Positions 44,900-56,319 are shown, counted from the first letter of the stretch. The stretch is DNA of 64,000 nucleotides from Ampullaceana balthica (GCA_944989445.1 CALYLW010000166.1:563946-627945), one strand, 5' to 3'. The notes: generated by a model from the sequence alone, not told the origin. A program made the numbers and translations.

Positions 44900-45650
44900 C
44901 ATTTTTAAAAAATTAATGCAAACCCATTGCATGGAACAAAGAGATGTGCTAATACAAAACTCTGTTATATCAGTCAAACAATTTGTGAAGAGTTGGAGAT
45001 ATCAACTGAACGCTGAGTTAGAAGGATGAAGAAATATGAGTGGTGAAAATTAAGAAGACGTGGTTCTATCTTTAGAACGAGAAGTACAACGGGAAATGTT
45101 TTTATCCATGGATGGAATTATAACAGAAAATAAAATAACGCTTTGATGAGTTGCAATTCCCTGCAAGAAAATATTCGTAAATAATACCCTGTAACCTACT
45201 AAATGAAGAATTTGAACATCGAAAAAATTACTTTATTGACATTGATAAAGAACAGTTCAATATTGAAAGAAAAAGGATCCAGGTTTTTATGGCTGCACCT
45301 ACGCTACAAGAAGAGGCATTATGTTAGAAAAACGAGGGAATGCCTTGATCTATTAAAATTTATTCAACAGTAAGATTGGAAAATTCTGTACCCAACATTG
45401 TAATTTTGCTACGAATTTTTTCAACAATTGCTATCAGTGTCGCTAGTTGTGAAAAGAGCTTCTCCAAACTGAAGTTGATACAAATTATCTTCGTTCCACG
45501 ATGAGCGATTTAAGACAACTAAATCTTGCAATATTGTACATAGAACAAGATATTACAAATAATTTAAATTTTGATAGCATAATACACGATTTTTTTATCA
45601 TGAAAGGTAGGAAAGTAAATGTAAAATATGATTACATACTAATGTGTACA
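44900..45650 (+). pseudogene. hAT transposase remnant, copy A
   Basis: Plus-strand pieces such as VKSWRYQLNAELEG and a C-terminal dimerisation stretch SVASCEKSFSKLKLIQ followed by LRQLNLAILYIEQDI. Several stops and shifts. Homologous to the minus-strand remnant at 48490-49370. Confidence 0.75.
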
Positions 45651-45966
45651 ATTTCTTTGTTTGTAAAAAAAATCATTAAATTAAAAATATAAAATAAAAG
45701 AATATAATTGATAATTTTTTTGGGGTGTAAATTTGGAATATGTTTTGTCTCATGCCTGCGACCTCAGTAACTTTCTTGTGTCCTTTAGCGTATTTCTATA
45801 GATGTGTTATTTATAGGTATATCGTCTTATACGGCCTCTTTAATTACTGCTTACATAAATATGGCATGCAATGCTAAACATGTTCCCCACCTTTACTTCG
45901 TTTCAATTAAAATTATTTATTCATGTTTATTAATTTATAAAAACCATCACATAATCGACTAATTTG

Positions 45967-46340
45967 CCGTTAAATAAAGGACGTCACGCGATTTTGTCTG
46001 ACTTTTCACCCCCTACGCCCTCGTCATACGTCGTCACAAAAACGTAGACCCCTTCTTCAATATGACGACATAAAGTTTTGACGCACCACCACCACCACAA
46101 AGCCTATTATTTGAAAATAAGCATGTTTGAAATCAATTTTTTGTCATTTAAGTATGTTTTTAGTGCAAGACTGCTCTCTAATATCGCAACACGCGTTTTA
46201 TTTAAATGTCATTAAATAAAGTGTCAATCAATATTTAAGTGGAAATTTTATATATAGTTGTGCGTTTTGACGTGACGTCACATTTCTCAAACACACCCCC
46301 CTCGTCACACATCGTCACAAGCGTATGACTTCCCTCCCCG
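45967..46340 (-). mobile_element. Degraded MITE inside hAT copy A
   Basis: Shares CGTTTTGAC.TGACGTCACATTTCTCAAACACACC and CCTCGTCACACATCGT-type sequence with the nested MITE at 47898-48192, at the corresponding position of the hAT and in the reversed orientation expected. The terminal inverted repeat is decayed. Confidence 0.6.
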
Positions 46341-46554
46341 TCACAGACTCTACTCGTGGTTGAAAACTCATCGCATTCATGCAAGTGTGTGCGTGTGTGT
46401 GTGTGTGTTGGAATGTCGCAGTGACACTAGAGACAGCACATTGAAATAATGTATACATACATATATGCTGTCCCTCACACACACATACACAATACACATA
46501 ATACAAACTCACACGCATTAAAAATTCACACAAACACACAATATACACATACAA

Positions 46555-47245
46555 ACGCAATACACATACTATAAAACAATACACACATAATACAAACAAT
46601 ACACATAATACAAGCAATACACATGATACAAGCAACACACATGATACAAGCAACACACATGATACAAGCAATACACATGATACAAGCAACACACATGATA
46701 CAAGCAATACACATGATACAAGCAACACACATGATACAAGCAATACACATGATACAAGCAATACACATAATACAAACAATACACATAATACAAGCAATAC
46801 ACATAATACAAACAATACACATAATACAAACAATACACATAATACAAGCAATACACATAATACAAGCAATACACATGATACAAGCAACACACATGATACA
46901 AGCAACACACATGATACAAGCAATACACATGATACAAGCAACACACATGATACAAGCAATACACATGATACAAGCAACACACATGATACAAGCAATACAC
47001 ATAATACAAACAATACACATAATACAAGCAATACACATAATACAAACAATACACATAATACAAACAATACACATAATACAAGCAATACACATAATACAAG
47101 CAATACACATAATACAAGCAATACACATAATACAAACAATGCACATGATACAAGCAATGCACATGATACAAGCAATACACATGATACAAACAATACACAT
47201 AATACAAACAATACACATGATACAAGCAATGCACTCATAATACAA
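46555..47245. repeat. 18-bp minisatellite
   Basis: About 38 units, core CAATACACATAATACAAG, with A/G and C/T variants that recur in blocks (CACACATGATACAAG blocks near 46620-46740 and 46870-46980). The period of 18 leaves several frames open on both strands; none is a credible gene. Confidence 0.96.
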
Positions 47246-47553
47246 ACACAACAAACACAACCCATACAACAGAGCACACATAAAATATGCACACAATACA
47301 GGACATAAACTCAATGATGCTGAAAATACGCGTGTGATTCCCGCTGCGCGTGCTGAGATCGATAGCCACTGGCGACCTGCAAACACACCACTAGCAGTGA
47401 GTAGCACAAGTAGTGCTACAACCACGCGGGAATGACCCCGGTAGCCAATTCCTGCACAGAGCATAACTTATCGATACATTTTACCTAGCATGTGGCTGTT
47501 TTTAGGCGCCCGTGGTGGAGGGGCGTGGCCGGGTGATTGAAAATAGTCTACAT

Positions 47554-47674
47554 CAGGGGTCCCCAAACGTTGTCAAGTCAATGAGCTTTTGATGATTATT
47601 TTTTTAAAGAATGAGTAAAATTCTAGCTAATAATTTCATGACTAGCGACTTTTTAAAAATCCTATAATCTATAT
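47554..47674 (+). mobile_element. Orphan hAT terminus
   Basis: CAGGGGTCCCCAAACGTTG is a typical hAT left end, but no matching right end or target duplication is visible; probably a truncated copy. Confidence 0.45.
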
Positions 47675-47897
47675 CAGGGGTCGGGAAACCATGGCTCGCG
47701 AGCCAGATGTGGCTCTATTGATGGCTGAATCTGGCTCTCAGACAAATGTTCGTTTATTTTATTTTTTTATAATGTTTTTTTTTCAGACTTATTTGATCTA
47801 CATATTAATTGCATATAAAAAACAACATACAATGACATCAGTGGCGTAGCTAGGACTTTTGCCGCCCGGGGCGGTCTCCAATGTGCCGCCCTATTTA

Positions 47898-48192
47898 GGG
47901 ACCGTCCATAAATTACGTCACGCACCTGGGGGGGGGGTTATACATTTGTTACGATGTGTGACGAGAGGGGTGTGATGGGTGTGTTTGAGAAATGTGACGT
48001 CATGTCAAAACGCACAACTTTAAATGAAAGGTCCACTTTAATATTGATTACTGACACTGTATTTAATGACGTTTAGGTAAAACGCATGTTACGATTTTAC
48101 TATGCAGCCTTTCTACGTTTTTGTGGCGACGTGTGACGAGGGCGGAGGAGGTGAAAAATCATCCAAAATTGCGTGACGTAATTTATGGACGG
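47898..48192. mobile_element. MITE (GGGACCGTCCATAAATTACG) nested in hAT copy B
   Basis: Left end GGGACCGTCCATAAATTACG, right end CGTAATTTATGGACGG; the inverted repeat extends over about 23 bases (ACGTCACGC inside). The inner part contains TGTGACGTCA. Related to the element at 53253 and to remnants in copy A. Superfamily unknown to me. Confidence 0.75.
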
Positions 48193-48489
48193 CAAATTAG
48201 TCGATTATATGATGGTTTTATAAATTAATAAACATGAATAAATAATTGCAATTGAAACGAAGTAAAGCTGGGGAACATGTTTACCATTGCATGCCCTATT
48301 TATGTAAGCAGTAATTAAAGTGGCCGGATAAGATGATATTCCAATAAATACACATTTATAAAAAACACTATATATTTTTAAAGGCCACAAGAAAGTTACT
48401 GAGGTTGCAGGTTCCCAAACAAACAAAAAGACAAAACATATTCCAAATTTACACCCAAAAAACATCAATTAGTATGCTTTTATTTTATA

Positions 48490-49370
48490 TTTATAAATAA
48501 ATGATTTTTTTTACAAACAAAGAAATTGTATACATTAGTATGTAATCATATTTTTACATTTAATTTCTTAACTTTCATAACAGAAAAAATCGTGTATTAT
48601 GGTATCAAAATTTAAATTATTTGTAATATCTTGTTCTTTGGACAATAATGCAAGATTTTGCTGTCTTAAATCGCTCATTGTGGAAGGAAGATAATTTTTA
48701 TCAACTTCTCTTTGGAGAACCTCCTTTCACAACTAGCGACACTTAAAGCAATTATTGAAAAAATTCATAGCAAAATTAAAATGTTGGGTACAGAATGTTT
48801 AAATCTTACTGTTGAATAAATTTGAATAGATCAAGGGGACATTTCCCCCCGTTTTTCTAATATATTGCCTATTCTTGTAGTTAGGTACCGCCATAAAAAC
48901 CTGGAGCCTTTTTCTTTCAGTATTGAACTGTTCTTTATCAATAATCAATAAAGTAATTTATTTGATGCTCAAATGCTTCATTTAGCATGTTACATGGTAT
49001 TATTTACGAATATTTTCTTGCAAGGACTTGCAACTCATCAAAGCGTTCTTTTGTTTTCTGTTATGATTCCATCCATGGATAAAAACATTTCCTGTTGTAT
49101 TTCTCGTTCTAAAGATATAACCACGTCTTCTTAATTTTCACCACTCATATTTTTTTCTCCTTCTAACACAGCATTCAGTTGATATCTCCAACTCTTCACA
49201 AATGGTTTGACTGATATAACAGCGTTTTGTATTAGCAAATCTCTTTGTTCCATGCAATTGGTTAGCATTAATTTAAAAAATGACGGGTTCCCATAAATTG
49301 AGATAACATAGAAAATAAAAAGATGGCATTGAATTGAGTAAAATTTAAACATCTTATCTCGTTTTACTAG
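48490..49370 (-). pseudogene. hAT transposase remnant, copy B
   Basis: The best-kept piece (49131-49352, minus) includes GNPSFFKLMLTNCMEQRDLL and VKPFVKSWRYQLNAVLEGE. The C-terminal dimerisation part near 48640-48760 is recognisable by similarity to copy A. Broken by stops. Confidence 0.75.
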
Positions 49371-50441
49371 TAACTTCTTCAGATGTCAATTAAAAAGTAT
49401 GTCTTTGTCGAAATTATTTATGCCTGTTGTGGTGTTTATTAAAGGAGAAATTTGAATATTTTCATTTTTTTTTGCCATAGATCTTAATAATTTTCCATAA
49501 AATAGACGAATTCAAATTATTTACACATTACTTTAATTGGATAGGTGTACAAATTTTAATGAATAACAGTATTTTAATGAAAAGCACAAATTATTTATGC
49601 TACTTTAATGCAATAAAAACAAAATAAATTTAATTTTTTAATAACGTACCTAACAGTAATTTTCTGAAAACTCAAACGGTAATATAAATTACCCATATTT
49701 TATATAAATTACTACTTGCAAGTTAAACACAATATTTGAACCACCATGAATTGTAGGTACTTGTTCGCGCATCATTCTGCGAATGTCGAAATTCCACGCA
49801 AAAACGATCGTGGTGATATTAATAGCACATTATTGGGCCCAGCGGTGATGTGTTTTTGTGTGGTTTTCATCTAAAAGCGTCATCTGTTCGTACCGTATAC
49901 CGCTTAAATTTCCAAACAAATGGATAACTTTTTTGAGTGATTTAAAAATTTTTGAACTGTTTTGCGTTACTTATAACATGCACACATCCACTATGTAATC
50001 AAACAAATGTTGTGGGAGTCCGTTAATCAGGACTAGAAATTACGAATATTTTTGTTTCACCTTGGTTTTCCCCCTTCAAAAGAAAAGGGTGGTTGTCGGA
50101 ATAGGTTGCACTTTTAAAATGCCCAAAAATGCCGCCCCTAAATGTGTGCCGCCCGGGGCGGACCGCCCCCACCGCCCCCCTCTAGCTAAGCCACTGAATG
50201 ACATTAAACAGAATTCAGATATATAATTATAGTACTTTTAGTGTTTACACAAAATACACACATTTACTTGAATTTTTAGTTTTAAACATTGTGTATGGCT
50301 CTCACAGACAAAAAGTTTCACCTCCCCTGTTCTATATTACAAGTCAATACATTGCTGCAAGGACATTTAAAAAAAACTTGATTAACTTCCCTTAGCTTGT
50401 AAAGACAACAATTCAAACAAGACCCATGGATGCATCTAGAC

Positions 50442-50643
50442 CAGCGGTTCCCAGCCTGTGGGTCGCGACCGTTTTTCTGAGGGTCGTCAACTGTCGACTA
50501 AAAATATTCACTATAATGCAAATTTGCTCTATTTTGTAAAAAAAAACTTTATTGAAAATTACTTATTTAAATTTCATGGGGGTCGCGGGTCACATGGCTT
50601 TTAAAAAATGGGGTAGCCATACAAAAATGGTTGGGAACCACTG
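50442..50643. mobile_element. hAT-type MITE
   Basis: Termini CAGCGGTTCCCAGCC and GGTTGGGAACCACTG. Perfect 8-bp duplications ATCTAGAC lie at 50434-50441 and 50644-50651. Inner GGGTCGCGACC and GGGGTCGCGGGTC segments are typical of hAT MITEs. 202 bp. Confidence 0.93.
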
Positions 50644-50721
50644 ATCTAGACTATCTCTGGAATTATGTTAACCCTTCGCCCTTCACAGCAAACAGTGAAC
50701 GTCTATCAAGAACGGTCACTT

Positions 50722-51003
50722 GTTAGCCTACGGAGGGGTGGGACCAACGTGGTGGAGGGGTGGGACCAACGTGGTGGAGGGGTGTGACCAACGTGGTGGA
50801 GGGGTGGGACCTACGTGGTGGAGGGGTGGGACCTACGTGGTGGAGGGGTGGGACCTACGTGGTGGAGGGGTGGGACCAACGTGGTGGAGGGGTGGGACCT
50901 ACGTGGTGGAGGGGTGGGACCAACGTGGTGGAGGGGTGGGACCAACGTGGTGGAGTGGTGGGACCAACGTGGTGGAGGGGTGGGACCAACGTGGTGGCGG
51001 GGT
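50722..51003. repeat. 22-bp G-rich minisatellite
   Basis: About 13 units with core GGGACCAACGTGGTGGAGGG, alternating CCAACG and CCTACG versions. Strongly G-rich on the plus strand. Confidence 0.96.
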
Positions 51004-51055
51004 CAAATTAGTGAAAAACAACGTACTTATTTGTGAGGCTCCTCCTCTTTCACGG

Positions 51056-51265
51056 TAGGCAACTACTCCTTGATGGTAGGAAACTCCTCCTTGATGGTAG
51101 GCACCGCCTCCTTGATGGTAGGCACCGCCTCCTTGATGTTAGGCACCTCCTCGTCGATGGTAGGCACAGCTTCCTTCATAGTAGGCATCTCCTTCTTCAT
51201 TGTAGACAACAACGCCATCATGGTAGACAACTCCTCTGTCAAGGTAGACAATTCCTCCTTGTTAC
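51056..51265. repeat. 21-bp imperfect repeat
   Basis: Units of about 21 bp, core CTCCTTGATGGTAGGCAC, increasingly diverged to the right (GGTAGACAACTCCTC). About ten copies; followed at 51330-51410 by short CCACCATTAG repeats. Confidence 0.85.
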
Positions 51266-51539
51266 GATTCTCTTTCATGGTAGACAAACCAATTTTATCC
51301 TGTGTGACAGAAAGGCCCACTGTAAGATTGGTCCACCATAAGGAAGGTCCACCATTAGAAGGGCCCACCATTAGGAGGGCCCATCAGTAGGAGGGACCAC
51401 CATTAGAGTCTGGTAGCTAGCTATCAATAAACATTGTCATACCTGAAGGATGCGGGTTGTTTCAATTGGATTGCAACCGAGGTTACAAAAAGGGGAAATA
51501 AAACCCGGAGTTGGAATCCCGTGGGAGGAATGAAATGAC

Positions 51540-51757
51540 ACCATGAGATGAACACCATGGCATGGACACCATGCCATGGAAACCATGTCATGGACAACAT
51601 GCCACGGACACCATGCCACGGACACCATGCCACGGACACCATGCCACGGACACCATGCCACGGACACCATGCCACGGACACCATGCCACGGACACCATGC
51701 CACTGACACCATGCCACGGACACCATGCCATGGACACCATGCCATGGACACCATGCA
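51540..51757. repeat. 14-bp minisatellite
   Basis: About 15 units of GACACCATGCCACG with CCATGG-containing variants at both ends, the central units being nearly identical. Confidence 0.95.
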
Positions 51758-51807
51758 CACTATAAGACTTCAGATACCTACCAGCAACAATCATCAGAAT
51801 CAGCGTA

Positions 51808-51905
51808 GTCTTTTAACGTAGTCTTTTAACGTAGGCTTTTAACGTAGTCTTTTAACGTAGGCTTTTAACGTAGGCCCTCAACGTAGGCCCTCAAAGTAGG
51901 CCGTC
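51808..51905. repeat. 13-bp repeat
   Basis: Units GTAGTCTTTTAAC / GTAGGCTTTTAAC, changing to GTAGGCCCTCAAC at the right. About seven copies. Confidence 0.9.
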
Positions 51906-53252
51906 ATCACCAAGAACAGCAAACCCCTCTCTCAAAACTCGCAACAACGCTCTATGACAGCCATGACCTTGTACCACAGCAGTGAAGAAATGGTCTTGTT
52001 TGCAAGTCCAGCGATCCCCAACAACGTCTGCTGCTCAATGTTGTTGATACCAACACGAGAATCTGTTGACGGTAAATCACGTGTTATTTATTAAAGACAA
52101 ACCAAACTCCTATATATTTATTTACAACATTTGGTAAATTATCGTTTAGCGGATCAGGCCGCCATCTTTGTTTATATGCACGTGTCTGAAGCTCTACAAC
52201 TAAACCTAACCCTAATTTCTTTAATACCTTCCATTTTGAATAAATTCACGTTTAAAATTTTAAAACTAAACCAATATGGCACAAATCGGGCTGTGAATAC
52301 AGCTTCACACCTAGCAATAGTACCGTCCTCGACGCGGCCGCCATCTTTGACCCATTAAACGATAATTAGCCCAATATTTCTTTGTTTCTGACTAGGATTT
52401 CTAGTACTTACCTCGAACGCCTTGCCAGAGATACAAAGACTCTAACGCAATTTCCACACAATCCTTGAGTTTAGGAAGCAAAAAGTCGAAAAGTTGTGAA
52501 AGCAAAAAGTCGAAATATTGTGAAAGCTTGAAGGAGGAAAAAATCACAACATAATAAATCCAGTCGAAAACACTGAACAAGCGTCTAATCTTCCACGGTA
52601 ACACAAGATGGTCGAAAAGACTTCAAGAATTCACGAGAATTAGTACACGTCTGATGTTCGAATAATCTCGAAAGTCCGGCTACACACCTGGACCACGAAA
52701 TCTCTTAAACACTCAGAGAATTGGCGAGACCAGCACACACGACATTTGCCTTGACCGGTGCGGACGTCATGTTCAGACACAAACTCTAGACCCGTAAATA
52801 CAACTCACATACAAGACTTTCAAAACATGAACAATTTCACCCCCCCAACACAAGGGTTCTCATATCATGGTATTTGTCGCCTTCCCGGCTATTGAGAATT
52901 GTAATGTCTACGACCGCCTTTGCCGTCATGCCAAGAGTAGAGTTTGTTTTGGGACATAACCTCTAAACTCTAATGTCTTAAATCTGATGGAACAATTTCA
53001 CACACAAAGAACGCCGGCCAATGTGTAATCAGAAGACAGTTATTGTCGTTTGAGATCTACTGAGTTTCAAGGGCGTTATACTGCTACACCTTACCACCCT
53101 CTCCCTGTTCTACGCCCCTGCCTCAGGGGAGGCTTTAACGTTGTTCACTTCAAATCACAGTACAAATTCAAGTGTAGCTTTTGTGTCAAAATAAAATAAA
53201 AAACCAAATCAAATAAGATATTGATGAAAGAAATAAAGGAACTATCATAAAA
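51906..53252. other. Intergenic region, one possible MITE
   Basis: No exon found. A short duplication (AAGCAAAAAGTCGAAA at about 52477-52520) and a candidate inverted-repeat element at 52137-52367 are the only structures I see. Confidence 0.45.
52137..52367. mobile_element. Possible MITE with short inverted ends
   Basis: Ends AATTATCGTTTAGCGGATCA and (reverse complement of right end) AATTATCGTTTAATGGGTCA. GGCCGCCATCTTTG occurs near both ends as a direct repeat. No clear target duplication. Confidence 0.4.
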
Positions 53253-53476
53253 GGGGCCGTCCATAAATACGTCAGGCTATTTTTTTACCATTTTTACCTC
53301 CCCCTCCCCCCCTGTCACAAATCTAAAAAATCTCGGACTTAAAGTAAGTCACATTTTCGAACAAAATGTTGTTTTTAATTAATAACATGGCTGGACCCCA
53401 CTCCCCCCTGTCACAAACCGTCACACTTTCTTACACCCCCCACCCTCTGGAGCGTGACGTACTTATGGACGGCCCC
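53253..53476. mobile_element. MITE related to the one nested in hAT copy B
   Basis: Ends GGGGCCGTCCATAAATACGT and ACGTACTTATGGACGGCCCC form an inverted repeat. AAA flanks both sides. Inside are CCCCCTGTCACAAA segments. 224 bp, non-coding. Confidence 0.75.
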
Positions 53477-53761
53477 AAATATGTGAACGTTTCTAGAACC
53501 AAAACTTCAAACTCCATGTTGCATATAAATTCTTCTGATACCAATACCAATACCTATGAACTGAAGAAAAAAAACCAAGAGGCTAAAGTATTATAAGAAC
53601 TGGTCACAGATGTGCAAAAAATTAATTTAAAAAATAGCCACTTGTGAAGTGCTAAATTTTACAAAGTTTTTTCCAAAAGAAAGTAATCAGAAACCAGTTA
53701 AAAAAGAATTGGCTTAAAAAATAACAATACGTTTGCAGTTACAAAATTTGTGAAACAAATG

Positions 53762-53940
53762 CAGTGGCGTCGCTAGGGATTTTGGGGGGCCGGGGTTGGG
53801 GCTTGGCCTCTTTTGGGGCCCTGCATACATGGCGGTGGCGTTATATTTAATGTAGAAAAAAATGTCGGACACTCTTTGGGGGCCCCCTGGGGGGACTTTC
53901 GAATTTGGAACCCCCTCCCATTCCCCTTGCTACGCTACTG
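53762..53940. mobile_element. hAT-type MITE
   Basis: Termini CAGTGGCGTCGCTAGGG and CCTTGCTACGCTACTG. Perfect 8-bp duplications AACAAATG lie at 53754-53761 and 53941-53948. 179 bp. Confidence 0.93.
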
Positions 53941-54211
53941 AACAAATGATTTTCATACAGCAGCTAATCTACTGCTTGGACATCTCAACTGGCATGGTCA
54001 ACGAATCATATATTTTTCTGTGAAGGAAAAACGCAACTGAACGGCAAGTGAACGCAAGCAGCTTTCTTGCCACCCACCCCACCCTTTTTTTTTCTTTTCA
54101 TCCCACCACGCTTCAAGCGTGACGCTTGCCAACTGTGATTTTTCTAACCAGCGAGGGTCATTCGAGGACCATTAGCACATGGTCGTTTAGAAGAATTATA
54201 TATAATATATA

Positions 54212-54655
54212 CTAGCGTATCACCCGTCAAAAATGACGGAAGTTTTCAGCTGAAATCTATTTATTTTGAAAAAATGCTCTTTTTTTTGTTCGCCTACGGC
54301 GCAGACCTTTTTCAAAAGCCCAACTAACTTGTCCTTGTTTGATAAATACGAAATATTAAACTTTCTGAAATGTACACACAGTATTTTATCATAGGTGTTG
54401 TAGGGCGCCTACGGCGCGCCCTTTGTATTTTGATTTTATAAGTAACCATCATCAAATCCTCTTTTTACATTGTTCCCTTTTCCAAAATTAAAATATGAGC
54501 TAAAACAATGACGTCATATAATATTTTTTACAGCGCATCTTTAATTTGCACACCTTTTGATGCATTGGTGCAGTAATTTGGTGCGCTGCTTTCTCAAATT
54601 AGTAGCGTCACGGACAGACACTACAGACGTGACATTGCAAATTATATATATTTAA
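54212..54655 (-). mobile_element. Helitron-like non-autonomous element, copy 5 (longer)
   Basis: CTAG end and CCGTCAAAAATGACGG hairpin at 54212-54240, preceded by A. The body includes CTTGTTTGATAAATACGAAA and GGGCGCCTACGGCGC, linking the short copies to the long member at 27248, and GGTGCAGTAATTTGGTGCGC near the other end. The TC end is eroded. Confidence 0.65.
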
Positions 54656-54999
54656 TAGATTACTTTGAATATCCTTTAAAACTGCCATAAATAATAGCTA
54701 TTATGGCTATTGGACATGGTATTGCTGACAACATTGATTCATGAAAGCTTGTGCCCTGAGGAAAAACATAAAACTTCCAATTAATTCAATACATGAAAGT
54801 TATTCTATTTATTTATAACATCAAAATGTATAGTGTCCTTATTATTACTTTCTAATAAAAATTGTCTTTTTTTAAAGCATAAACCTATTTTTCGAGGAAA
54901 GTGTGAAATAAACCTTCTATCAAACATATTTACTGGCGCCTCTAGTAACTCATTGTAATAGAAATTGGTGTGTCTTGAACAGACATTTTGAGCCAACTC

Positions 55000-56116
55000 T
55001 TTCTTATGTCTTACAGGGTTGTTCAGCTGTGTCTTATGTCTTACAGGGTTGTTCAGCTGTGTCTTATGTCTTACAGGGTTGTTCAGCTGTGTCTTATGTC
55101 TTACATGGTTGTTCAGCTGTGTCTTATGTCTTACAGGGTTGTTCAGCTGTGTCTTATGTCTTACAGGGTTGTTCAGCTGTGTCTTATGTCTTACAGGGTT
55201 GTTCAGCTGTGTCTTATGTCTTACAGGGTTGTTCAGCTGTGTCTTATGTCTTACAGGGTTGTTCAGCTGTGTCTTATGTCTTACAGGGTTGTTCAGCTGT
55301 GTCTTATGTCTTACAGGGTTGTTCAGCTGTGTCTTATGTCTTACAGGGTTGTTCAGCTGTGTCTTATGTCTTACAGGGTTGTTCAGCTGTGTCTTATGTC
55401 TTACAGGGTTGTTCAGCTGTGTCTTATGTCTTACAGGGTTGTTCAGCTGTGTCTTATGTCTTACAGGGTTGTTCAGCTGTGTCTTATGTCTTACAGGGTT
55501 GTTCAGCTGTGTCTTATGTCTTACAGTGTTGTTCAGCTGTGTCTTATGTCTTACAGGGTTGTTCAGCTGTGTCTTATGTCTTACAGGGTTGTTCAGCTGT
55601 GTCTTATGTCTTACAGGGTTGTTCAGCTGTGTCTTATGTCTTACAGGGTTGTTCAGCTGTGTCTTATAGGGTTGTTCAGCTGTGTCTTATGTCTTACAGG
55701 GTTGTTCAGCTGTGTCTTATGTCTTACAGGGTTGTTCAGCTGTGTCTTATGTCTTACATGGTTGTTCAGCTGTGTCTTATGTCTTACAGGGTTGTTCAGC
55801 TGTGTCTTATGTCTTACAGGGTTGTTCAGCTGTGTCTTATGTCTTACAGGGTTGTTCAGCTGTGTCTTATGTCTTACAGGGTTGTTCAGCTGTGTCTTAT
55901 GTCTTACAGGGTTGTTCAGCTGTGTCTTATGTCTTACAGGGTTGTTCAGCTGTGTCTTATGTCTTACAGGGTTGTCAGCTGTGTCTTATGTCTTACAGGG
56001 TTGTCAGCTGTGTCTTATGTCTTACAGGGTTGTTCAGCTGTGTCTTATGTCTTACAGGGTTGTTCAGCTGTGTCTTATGTCTTACAGGGTTGTTCAAATG
56101 TGTCTCTTGTCTTAAT
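55000..56116. repeat. Homogeneous 30-bp minisatellite
   Basis: About 36 units, core TCAGCTGTGTCTTATGTCTT plus ACAGGGTTGT. Almost all are identical. Exceptions are a T variant (ACATGG) in the fourth unit and again in the fourth unit after a truncated unit near 55660-55672, one ACAGTG variant near 55527, and two consecutive units lacking one T near 55975 and 56005. A 30-base period keeps all three forward frames largely open; I do not regard these as genes. Confidence 0.97.
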
Positions 56117-56319
56117 CATGAAAATATCTCCACAAAATGGACCCCTCCACCGGCGTCTTTTGTAATAATGGGCAGACAACTAGGTGTCTCTGTTCCTTCC
56201 CGCGTACCGGAAATAGCTCCAGGGTAACGGAACTTACGTCATTCATCAAGCACCACCCACCCCTTCCAGCGTTTAAAACCTTGCCACCACCCTCAGTCTT
56301 CTGGTTACAAGCCATAAAG

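Larger units (their letters stand above)
43984..46340 (+). mobile_element. hAT element copy A (right end lost)
   Basis: Starts CAGTGGCATAGCTTGAG. The body matches, in opposite orientation, the complete hAT at 47839-50196 almost throughout (shared features include GCCGCCCCGGGCGGCACAC at the left end and ACTAGTAAAACGAGATAAGA inside). The expected right terminus is not found, and no partner to the left flank TCTACAAG is seen, so the right end is deleted or replaced next to the minisatellite at 46555. Confidence 0.8.
47839..50196 (-). mobile_element. hAT element copy B, complete
   Basis: Termini CAGTGGCGTAGCTAGG and CTAGCTAAGCCACTG. Perfect 8-bp duplications AATGACAT lie at 47831-47838 and 50197-50204. 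2358 bp, including a nested 295-bp MITE. It is inverted relative to copy A at 43984, giving two ~2.3-kb arms about 1.5 kb apart. Confidence 0.93.
47675..50329. mobile_element. hAT-type MITE split by hAT copy B
   Basis: Left terminus CAGGGGTCGGGAAACCATGG with GGCTCGCGAGCCA just inside; right terminus GTTTCACCTCCCCTG. Flanks ATCTATAT (47667-47674) and TTCTATAT (50330-50337) match in 7 of 8 bases. Without the 2.36-kb insertion and one copy of its duplication it would be about 290 bp. Confidence 0.75.

Noticed and set aside
46315..47464. Cys-rich repetitive frames on the minus strand (CIMCIA / LLVSCV)
   Set aside because: 18-bp array; similar open frames on both strands, no signal of a real protein.
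54975..56227. Open frames of 375-396 codons (SYVLQGCSAV repeats) in all three forward frames
   Set aside because: 30-bp array artefact; all frames being open argues against coding selection.
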